A stretch of 64,000 nucleotides of DNA from Acorus gramineus (lineage: Eukaryota > Streptophyta > Magnoliopsida > Acorales > Acoraceae): the NCBI GenBank assembly GCA_030737835.1, contig CM060849.1, positions 868,001 through 932,000 of the forward strand, given 5' to 3'. Positions within the stretch are counted from its first letter, which is position 1, and each line of letters opens with the position of its first letter. Positions 57,601 through 64,000 of this stretch are shown here, piece by piece. A program made the translations under genes and the position numbers. Under the pieces are notes generated by a model. That model was not told the origin of the DNA and did not search any database. It saw only the letters and a program-made list of their open reading frames with translations.

Positions 57601-58096
57601 TGAAGCATGGAGGAGACCAGGGAGCATATTCTCTATAATTGCCATTATAGTGTAAGGGTATGATGCAATGTTTGAGGTGGTGTTTTGTAGTTGATGCGAT
57701 TTCAACAACACAATAGATATGCACAAGTGGTTTTGACGGAGGAAAAAAAGGGTGATAGAAGCATTAAAGCAGGATTTCATGCCTTCATCAATCATATGGT
57801 TTGCTAGAGCATTTGGCTCTCACGTAACTAGCTAAATTTCAATCCGAAGCATGGTAAAATCGTACTTAGGAAGGATGCGGTTTTAGTACCACGGGTGAAG
57901 GGTGTGGGTTCAAATCCCACACACAACGTTCTTCTCTTTTGGCCTTGGTCCCGTACCTCATTGATTGACAAGAGAATTTGCAACCAAGAGGTCATGGGTT
58001 TGAGTCCTAGCATTTACCTACCAAAAAAGATTGTTTATATTTTGTTAGGTGATCCCTCTTTTCTGTTGTTTGAGGGGTATCCCCTACTTCTGTGAA

Positions 58097-58132
<36 letters not shown>

Positions 58133-61100
58133 AATGAGTGCTTCAAAATGTATCCCAAAAAACTTTTATCTTCAAAGTAGTTTCCAACCTAAATATCCCC
58201 TCATTATTCATGGAAGGTTCCAACACAATGTTATTTTCTAATTCAGTATTACTTCTTTGGTCAGTTGGTTTGAACTTTTTGCAATTTCCCACCAAACACT
58301 GCGCTTTCACCATCTCCTCTTCAAATAAATTTCTTTAATGCCTGAGACACCAAAGATCGACTGAAAAGAATGACACAACCAAATCAGATTAATCAGATTC
58401 CGCTTGGATGAATCTTGGAAAAGCTTTTGAGGAAGGATCACTCTGGAAAATGCTGTTGGATCCATAATGACTATGGAACAGAGTGATTGGAGAACAATGT
58501 TACAGGGGCTTTGGAAGACTTGCGAGCAACTGAGGAGACGAGGAAGAATATCACTAATTTGGAATGGAATCTTAATGCTGAGAGAACCACTCAAGGTGGT
58601 TTATTGCAAACTATGAAATGGAGTTTCAACATTGTTTTGGATGGACATATGGCTTAGGGGTTCATCTCCAGCTGTTCTATTTCCTTCACTTCTAAGGATC
58701 GCTATAAATAAGGAAAGCCATTTTTGCTGTACTCTAATTTGTGGAGAATCCGAACTTACATGTATCCCTAGACTGTGTAGAGACCTGTTAGATTCTGAAG
58801 CACTTGAAGTGGATGCTCTCTTGGTTTTACTCTAGAAGGTTGTTCTGGATTTGGAAGAGAAAGACACCATCAAGTGAATACCAAGGCTGAACATCAGTTC
58901 TCTGCTAAAAGTTTGTAGAATCAACTGGAGGAGGAGCCAAACAGGGTTTGGTGGTGACTGCAGTGTATGGACAAATATGAGACATTAAAGCTCTGCTGAA
59001 AGTGAAGATTTTGTGGCTCCTTATTGTGGACAAACTTCTTATCCAAAGTTAGGAGAGAAAAGTGGATCGATGATGGAAATGTGATGTGTAAACTATGTAA
59101 CAGACGGGAAGTGTATCACATCTGTTCTAAAGTTGCACACTTACAAAAGGATTTGGAAAAAGTTGGAGATTGCCCGTGCGATTTTCAAGAGGCGACACCG
59201 ATGTGGAAATGGTTGAAGGAGCGAAGAAAGGATGGGAATAGAATTCTAAAGTTCAAGTTCATAAATATGATTCCACTTGCAGTTTGGTGGGGTTTATGAC
59301 ACAATGAATGATTTTCAAAAGAGAAGACCATTGTGGGAAATGTTTGGCTTAGTAATGCTAATCTTTTGTGATAGTGGAGAAAGCATTTTGTGGAGGTCGA
59401 TACAACAGTTGAGGAAGTTAGAAAGGGGTGGTTCGTAGTGTAATTGCGTGCAAATTCTTTAGTGGGAGGATGAATGGGTACAGTAGAATACATGCTATTG
59501 GTACATTCATGTTGCCCTATTTTGTACTCTTTTTTTTTTAAGGGAGCATACCGCTTGTCTCTTTTTCTTGGAGTGCCTCTCTTTGAGTAATAAAAATATC
59601 CTATCCTTTTGTTCAAATAAATATACCATAGATAAAATGAGGGTATTGCCGTATTGGTAGCTTCTTGTTGCCCTTTTTCGTTTTTGTTTTTTCCTTTCCT
59701 TTTTTTTCTTTTTTTCTTTTTGTACGGGGCATGCCCCTTGTTCCTTTTTTTGGGGGTGCTTTTTCATTGAGTAATAATAAAAAAATATCATATCCTTTTG
59801 TTCAATGATTAAATTAAAAAACCATTGACGAAAATGTGGCTATAATGACTTTAAGTATAAGCAGGGGGTTTTTTGATACCATATTCTTCCGTGAGGTGTA
59901 ATGATGCCTTGTCCAGACTCCATAGGCATTCACCTCGTGTAAACAGATGTATATATAATATATGTTATTATAAGTGCAGATTGTTTGGATGTTCTTCCTC
60001 TCAATCCACCAACTGACAATGCGATGCAGGAAGATTTGACAAGAAAATCAACCATTATTTGGGAAGGAAAATTAAAAAAAAAAGGAAACAATTAATGTGA
60101 TGTAAAAAAGAAAACAATTAATGCTCATAATTAGGAGAATCAAATTTACATTGATTTCTCCATGATTATGAATTTATTTTGAATATTTTTAGTCACATTT
60201 AATTACCTATTAATTGGGTATTAATTTAGGAGCAATATATAATATTTTAGGAGCTATTTTAGTAAGTTTTAATGGTGTTTTAGTGGCTCCATTATAGGGA
60301 TTCGAATTTCTGTATTTTTTTTTTCTTAGGTTTTCTTGCTTTGCAAGTTACATCACCCTATTTAATCATGTCAAGGGGTTGTGCAAATGATCAATTAATA
60401 ATATTTTGAGTTTTCTAATTATTTTGAGAGTTGTTTCTTTTATTCCTTCTTCCGTCCTACGGAAAGGATTTTACGGAGTTGACGTTGTTCGTCTTCGTCT
60501 TGTTTCTCGCAGCGTTTCGCGCTTTCGACTACGTCAAGTGGTATCAGAGCTACGGCTACACTCCATGGTGACGGAAGGAGAACAAGGAAACCAAAACCTC
60601 GTCACTCCCGAGCGGTTTCAAGCATTAGAGGTTACCGTTCAACGGCTGACGGAGGTGATGGAGCATGTGACGGTTCATCAAGATCGGGAGCGTCTGGTGG
60701 TCGATGAAACCGTTCCATGGAGGACTCAAAATCCTCGAGTCCCTCGACACGACGAGGATGACTTCTCCGAAGAGGAACTCGATGAGTTTCTCAATTCCAG
60801 ACATGCGCCGCAGGCTGCGGATCGTACCCGTGACTTCTGGGTGAAGGTCGATTTGCCCGAATTCAACGGCCAACTTCACATCGAGGATTTTCTCGATTGG
60901 CTTGCGGCAGTCGAACGCTTCTTCGACTATAGGGAGGTGCTTGATGCGAAGAAATTGAAGCTTGTAGCAATCAAGCTTAAAGGCGGGTTATCAGCGTGGT
61001 CGGAACAACTTCAATTGTCTCGCACCAGGATGGGAAGCGCTCAATTCAGACATGGTACCGTATGAAGCAGCTTCTTCATCAACGATTTCTCCCAGTCGAC

Positions 61101-63921
61101 TATGATCAAATTTTGTTCCAACAATACCAAAATTGCCGCCAAGGCAATAGGGCTGTGAGGGACTATACAGAAGAGTTCTATCGATTGTCGTCTCGCAACG
61201 ACATCGTAGAAACAGAGGCTCAACAGGTGGCTCGTTACATTGGTGGGTTAAAGCCGACGATCTATGATTTGGTGTCTTTGCACCCTATTTGGACATTATC
61301 AGATGTGGTGAAGATGGCGGAGAGGGTGGAAATTCTTCATAGTCGTTCAATTATGAGAAGTTCAATGTGTGGCCAAGATATTGTTAAAAAATTTTCAAAT
61401 CTCGATGGCATCATTTGACAAGAAGACTACTATGATTTTGAGTATTTTAACAAACCAGCCAACCCAAACGTTCCTGGAACAAGAAAAAGGACATGGTGAT
61501 GAAGTTACATCGTCAACCACAATGGCTCATACGGTGAATCGAAGGGATCCTTATGAGTCCCAGTTCGAGCAGAGGATTGTTTGTTATCGATGTGGAGAGC
61601 AAGGGCATCGATCCAACCAATGTCCTCAAAGAGATCGTCGTACCATGAATCTAGCACTAAGCAAAGATGTCACAGAAGAGGATTGCAACTATCACGAGTA
61701 TGTTGGTGACGATGAGGAAGATGGAGATCTAAAGGAAGAGGTTCCAGCTATATGTCCTCCAGGAGAATCCCTTATGGTTCAGCGGTTGATATGCACACCA
61801 AAGGTAAATGAATCATCTCAATGCAACACTAGAAACATTGCTATTGTTCCTATGAAGGATGAGAAATCTCCCAAAGCTTTAAAAGTGGAGGGACACTCTT
61901 TTCTTTCCATTAAGGATTTTGTGAAAGAATCCATGGATGAAGGACAGCATGAGGAGTCCAATGCAAAGTTTAGAGCAACGAAAATTGACAAGTGACACTT
62001 TAAAACATTCAAAGAGGAGGATATAGCAATGGCTACGAACTTGAGGACAAGTTCTCTACAAGTGGAGGGCATTGATGCAGGAAGATTTGACAAGAAAATC
62101 AACCATTATTGGGGAAGGAAAGTTAAAAAAAAAGAACAATTAATGTGATGTAAAAAGGGAAACAATTAATGCTCATAATCAGGAGAATCAAATTTACATT
62201 GATTTCTCCATGATTATGAATTTATTTTGAATATTTTGTCACATTTAATTACCTATTAATTGGGTATTAATTTAGGAGCAATATATAATATTTTAGGAGC
62301 TATTTTAGTAAGTTTTAATGGTGTTTTAGTTGCTCCATTATAGGGATCCGAATTTCTGTATTTTTTTTCCTTAGGTTTTCTTGCTTTGCAAGTCACATCA
62401 CTCTATTTAATCATGTCAAGGGGTTGTGCAAATGATCAATAAATAATATTTTGAGTTTTCTAATTATTTTGAGAGTTATTTCTTTTATTCCTTCTTCCGT
62501 ACTACGGAAATGATTTTACGGAGTCGACGTTGTTTGTCTTCGTCTTGTTTCTCGCAGCTTTTCACGTTTTCGACTACGTCACAATGGTATAAATTTCTTA
62601 TATCTGATCTTTGAATGAAGTAGACATAAGTTCAATGTATCCTGCAATATAATTAATTTTCTTTAACCAATGCATAAGCTTTTGAATATATTGCATGCTT
62701 GTAAATCATGGGACTTCAATGTTCTGTTTCTTACATTTCAAGTTATGCTTCCATATATGCTATTACTTCCAAAGGAATTTTTAGGAATTTAATATATATA
62801 TTTTCTTTTAAAAAAAGCAATCCTTGTTGGAAGCACATTTGAATGTTACAATGCTGTTTACATTCCCACAGTAATATTGTGAGCCATAACCTAATTTGAA
62901 TTAGAGTTGAATAATTTGTTTTTGTGAAGTGTGAATTGTTATCCTACTATTATGTTTTATCTAAAGCCTTCAAATTTTTGTATTGAAGGTAGTTGATTGT
63001 CGTATTTGTGGCGACCCCCATTCACACCTTCGATTTGCCTTTGTAGAGTTTGCTAACGAGCGTAAGTTTGTTCTCTGCCTACTTTATCTTTGTTAAATAT
63101 AATATATTATAAGTTTGTTCTCTGCCTACTTTATCTTTGTTAAATATAGTATATTATCTTGGTTCATTCTTTTTCTTTTTGGTGATGAGGGACCCGAACA
63201 AGAGTTGGGGAAACACTAGATGCACATAATAACCCACAAACATTATGCACCAGGTAAGCCTGAGTGCACAGGGTTGTATATTACAGTGAACAACCAAGAT
63301 TGGATCTTACAGTGGCATATTGGAAGTGCCATGTAATAGGGTTAAATGGGGTTAGGATTTTGGGGCAAAGATGTCATAACTTTGATCATGTTGTTGAATT
63401 CGTGTAAACAGAAGGAGCAAGAACAGCCTTGAACCTTGCTGGAACTATGCTAGGTTACCATCCTGTCAAAGTTTTGCCATCAAAAACAGCGATTTTACCT
63501 GTAAATCCAACATTCCTTCCAAGGGTGAGCATGAGGTCTCTTTTCTTTTATCATGTACACTATATGTCTTGATCATCTTTCTATTTCTGTTCTCCAGAAT
63601 GTTCTTTTCTCATTTCTTTTTTTCTCTGTAAATTGCTCTTCACTAAAGTTGTGTTTCTTGATTTGGATGAATACAGTCTGAAGATGAACGAGAAATGTGC
63701 GCGAGGACAATTTATTGCACAAATATTGATAAAAAGGTATTGACAATGAAATTGTTATTTGGTGGTGATCTAATTTAAAGGAAGATGCAATCTATTGATA
63801 ACTTCGTATCAATATTCCTATTGCACTACATATATCATTATTAACAAATTAGAATGTACTTCTACTTGCACAGGTTTCTCAAACAGATCTAAAAAACTTT
63901 TTTGAATCTTCATGTGGTGAG
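45688..63921 (+). CDS. CID-type PABC-interacting RNA-binding protein (PAM2 + two RRMs), 3' partial
   Basis: Exons in view: 45688-45921, 46166-46276, 46475-46519, 62989-63061, 63412-63524, 63677-63736, 63874-63921. They encode 228 residues in one open frame and continue past the window. The PAM2 motif LNPSAAEFVP (27-36) binds the MLLE domain of poly(A)-binding protein. A basic stretch RRKNNYGQGKRR (78-89) resembles the nuclear signal of this family. RRM1 starts at TVYVSDI (106-112), with its RNP1 RFAFVEF at 145-151. RRM2 begins at TIYCTNI (203-209) and is cut by the window edge. The arrangement matches Arabidopsis CID8-CID13; the short N-terminus before PAM2 favours the CID8/9/13 branch, but I cannot choose a member. 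Intron 3 is 16.5 kb and full of transposons, yet splice sites and phase on both sides (GL|VVDCRICGDP) agree. Confidence 0.93.
46520..49744. other. First part of intron 3, no recognised gene
   Basis: About 3.2 kb of AT-rich sequence. Short open frames such as 47867-48076 match nothing I know. A run of aaaagaaaag near 49220 and A-rich stretches at 48725 may be retrotransposon tails. No RNA gene or clear repeat was seen. Confidence 0.5.
49745..50169 (-). mobile_element. LINE 3' end interrupted by the hAT element
   Basis: On the - strand the frame reads WDLLCKASTSMATQKIW just after the hAT boundary. It continues to AMPMVEKIWDVVERFIVEWG and a stop near 49860, then a 3' UTR with the word gactaccacccaatgggcgg. 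This is the tail of a plant L1 ORF2. Its upstream part continues at 56538 beyond the hAT insertion. Confidence 0.72.
50110..50485. repeat. 161-bp segment (LINE flank + hAT end) in two direct copies
   Basis: Copies at 50110-50270 and 50324-50485 differ at only a few positions. Each joins about 60 bp of LINE sequence to about 100 bp of the GCGGCCGCATGTAC-rich hAT end. The 53-bp spacer starts with an inverted copy of the preceding bases (taggaaggcgtt...aacgccttccta), forming a hairpin at 50256-50293. Confidence 0.9.
50859..52096 (+). pseudogene. Second ORF of the hAT element, 'putative plant transposon protein' type
   Basis: A 5' leader exon (about 50500-50658) and an intron (gtatgc...ttttgcag, 50659-50774) precede the start codon at 50859. 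Residues such as HLFYANIHDILPNDRTFRTY and FTISTQTIAEQLRVP follow the pattern of the domain named putative plant transposon protein (PF20167, recalled, not searched). The frame shifts near 51340 and again near 51582, where a 7-bp tandem duplication (tgtttat twice) gives a stop. The C-terminal part has Ala/Ser/Thr-rich linkers and then heptad-like LDSLDSSIDVRFSKIDSRMD, a likely coiled coil. Function is unknown. Its position inside the hAT borders suggests it travels with the element. Confidence 0.65.
52360..53400. repeat. TTCGAA-rich array, seven units of 122-134 bp
   Basis: The word caattcgaagtcagtgggg or a near variant recurs at 52474, 52606, 52729, 52861, 52983, 53117 and 53251. Between these, gttcgaac, cgttcgaa and cattcgaac palindromes recur every 10-25 bases. 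Open frames on both strands (repeating FERHSN or similar) are by-products of the repeat. It sits between the 3' ends of the two convergent ORFs of the hAT element. Confidence 0.93.
53595..56018 (-). pseudogene. hAT-family transposase, decayed
   Basis: Read from 56018 downward. A BED zinc finger (CILCNNYVATGGLARFRMH) is near residues 35-60, followed by an acidic linker. The DUF659/RNase-H-like part has MADGWT and VVTDNAA, which carry the two expected aspartates. The hAT dimerisation tail WWSYFGVDVPELKMLAMKIL then SASACERCWSTF is near 54250-54130, and an acidic C-terminus ends at 53595. Defects are an in-frame TGA at about 55815, frameshifts near 55500, 54880 and 54690, and a TGA at about 53970 where Trp is expected. 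hAT transposases excise and insert elements with 8-bp TSDs; this copy cannot make a full protein. Confidence 0.88.
56538..56600 (-). mobile_element. LINE fragment on the far side of the hAT insertion
   Basis: The - strand reads VHLFCECTVARAL up to the hAT end. This is the zf-RVT HLFxxC segment that continues as WDLLCKAS at 50169. Confidence 0.6.
56601..57840. other. Intron 3 sequence without recognised features
   Basis: The only notable item is a C(15) run at 57008-57022. A weak LINE-like - strand frame near 57540-57790 is not supported by any motif. Confidence 0.45.
57845..58040 (+). mobile_element. tRNA-derived SINE sequences (two adjacent modules)
   Basis: The first module ends with gtgtgggttcaaatcccacac, a perfect T-arm-like stem-loop containing the B-box core. 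The second (57947-58030) reads tacctcattgattgacaaga...caaccaagaggtcatgggtttgagtcc and matches the SINE at 38230. Neither forms a complete tRNA. Confidence 0.6.
58097..58132 (+). rRNA. 36-nt fragment of mitochondrial-type small-subunit rRNA
   Basis: The segment starts gctgcatggctgtcgtcagc and continues ctcgtgtcgtgagatgt. It matches the universally conserved 16S/18S region around E. coli position 1050, in the variant (gtgtcgtgagatgt) of plant mitochondrial and alphaproteobacterial rRNA rather than chloroplast rRNA. Similarity stops abruptly on both sides. It is a relic, not a working rRNA gene. Confidence 0.7.
58340..59815 (+). mobile_element. LINE reverse-transcriptase C-terminus and tail
   Basis: Frameshifted + strand translations show FWMDIWLRGSSPAVLFPSL, later EEEPNRVWWRL, then CKLCNRREVYHICSKV (zf-RVT) near 59085. 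Two 3'-UTR-like blocks follow at 59500-59620 and 59640-59815. They share cttgttgccct, gcat(a/g)c(c)gc(c)ccttgt and tatcctttTgttcaa wording, as if two LINE tails lie in tandem. Confidence 0.7.
60022..60536 (+). repeat. 5' LTR of the gag-only element
   Basis: It aligns with 62073-62581 and with the solo LTR at 18119-18621. Its first base is C where the other copies have T. Confidence 0.9.
60539..60550 (+). other. Primer binding site, initiator tRNA-Met type
   Basis: tggtatcagagc begins two bases after the 5' LTR end, the standard PBS of many plant LTR retrotransposons. Confidence 0.88.
60565..61995 (+). pseudogene. Gag of the LTR retrotransposon, frameshifted
   Basis: The start codon at 60565 follows the PBS. 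The gag core reads WVKVDLPEFNGQLHIEDFLDW and, after a shift near 61030, TWYRMKQLLHQRFLP...YQNCRQGNRAVRDYTEEFYRL. A second shift near 61380 restores the first frame, which then contains the CCHC zinc knuckle CYRCGEQGHRSNQC at 61582-61623. The tail after the knuckle is acidic and ends at 61995. There is no protease, RT or integrase. The protein would package element RNA, but the two shifts make this copy defective. Confidence 0.85.
62073..62581 (+). repeat. 3' LTR of the gag-only element
   Basis: It starts tgatgcaggaagatttgac after a purine tract and ends cgactacgtca at 62581, followed by the TSD caatg. It is about 400 bp before exon 4 of the CID-like gene. Confidence 0.9.
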
Positions 63922-64000
63922 GTCAGAACACTGCTTTTTTTGTTTTGAAAGAAAATTGATTTGTTTCGATCATAACACTGCCTTTATGTCGGTATTTCTT

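Larger units (their letters stand above)
60022..62581 (+). mobile_element. Complete gag-only LTR retrotransposon, TSD caatg
   Basis: LTRs lie at 60022-60536 and 62073-62581 (515 and 509 bp), starting (T/C)GATGCAGGAAG and ending CTACGTCA. The duplication caatg is at 60017-60021 and 62582-62586. A PBS tggtatcagagc (initiator tRNA-Met type) is at 60539-60550, and a purine tract gtggagggcat just before 62073. The interior codes only for gag, so the element resembles the non-autonomous TR-GAG class and would need a helper for reverse transcription. Confidence 0.92.

Noticed and set aside
57845..57935. A tRNA gene, because of a perfect T-arm-like stem-loop
   Set aside because: No matching acceptor stem or anticodon arm can be drawn, and SINE-like sequence follows.
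58097..58132. A functional rRNA gene or bacterial contamination of the window
   Set aside because: Only 36 bases match, and both flanks are ordinary plant intronic DNA.

Overview
The window is nuclear DNA of a flowering plant. The evidence is canonical GT-AG introns of up to 16.5 kb, three conserved plant genes on the + strand, and dense plant-type transposons: Ty3/gypsy LTR elements, L1-type LINE tails, hAT and PIF/Harbinger-like MITEs, and tRNA-derived SINEs. I cannot name the species. The long, LINE-rich introns suggest a moderately large genome, perhaps a woody or early-diverging angiosperm, but that is a guess.

Layout. 1-2788 is the end of a long LTR with a very GC-rich core. It abuts a truncated, inverted Ty3/gypsy gag with its PBS and 5' LTR (2789-5280). 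AT-rich DNA follows, containing a foldback of about 1.5 kb (6690-8205) that ends about 235 bp before the first gene. Gene 1 (8441-22737, 11 exons, 402 aa) is a katanin p60-like AAA ATPase of the KATNAL2/CCP1 type. Its introns hold a gypsy remnant, a MITE, a solo LTR with target-site duplication (TSD), and a 483-bp higher-order tandem repeat. Gene 2 (25330-43207, 6 exons, 399 aa) is the MAP kinase MPK6. Its introns are loaded with LINE tails, hAT and PIF-like elements, and one long dead LINE that carries two hAT insertions. A 229-bp tandem repeat lies downstream. Gene 3 (45688 to beyond the right edge; 228 codons visible) is a CID-type poly(A)-binding-protein-interacting RNA-binding protein with a PAM2 motif and two RRMs.

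The third intron of gene 3 (46520-62988) is itself a transposon landscape. It holds a hAT element of about 6.4 kb inserted into a LINE. That element carries a decayed transposase on the - strand, a convergent second ORF on the + strand, and between them a seven-unit TTCGAA-rich array. The same intron holds a short match to mitochondrial small-subunit rRNA and a complete gag-only LTR retrotransposon (60022-62581, TSD caatg). The solo LTR in gene 1 belongs to the same family.

The three host genes act in unrelated processes: microtubule/AAA remodelling, MAPK signalling, and mRNA binding. Nothing in the sequence suggests they are co-regulated. All three reading frames are intact across every exon visible here, so the insertions appear to be tolerated as intronic DNA. 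The most unusual item is the two-ORF hAT element with its internal TTCGAA array.
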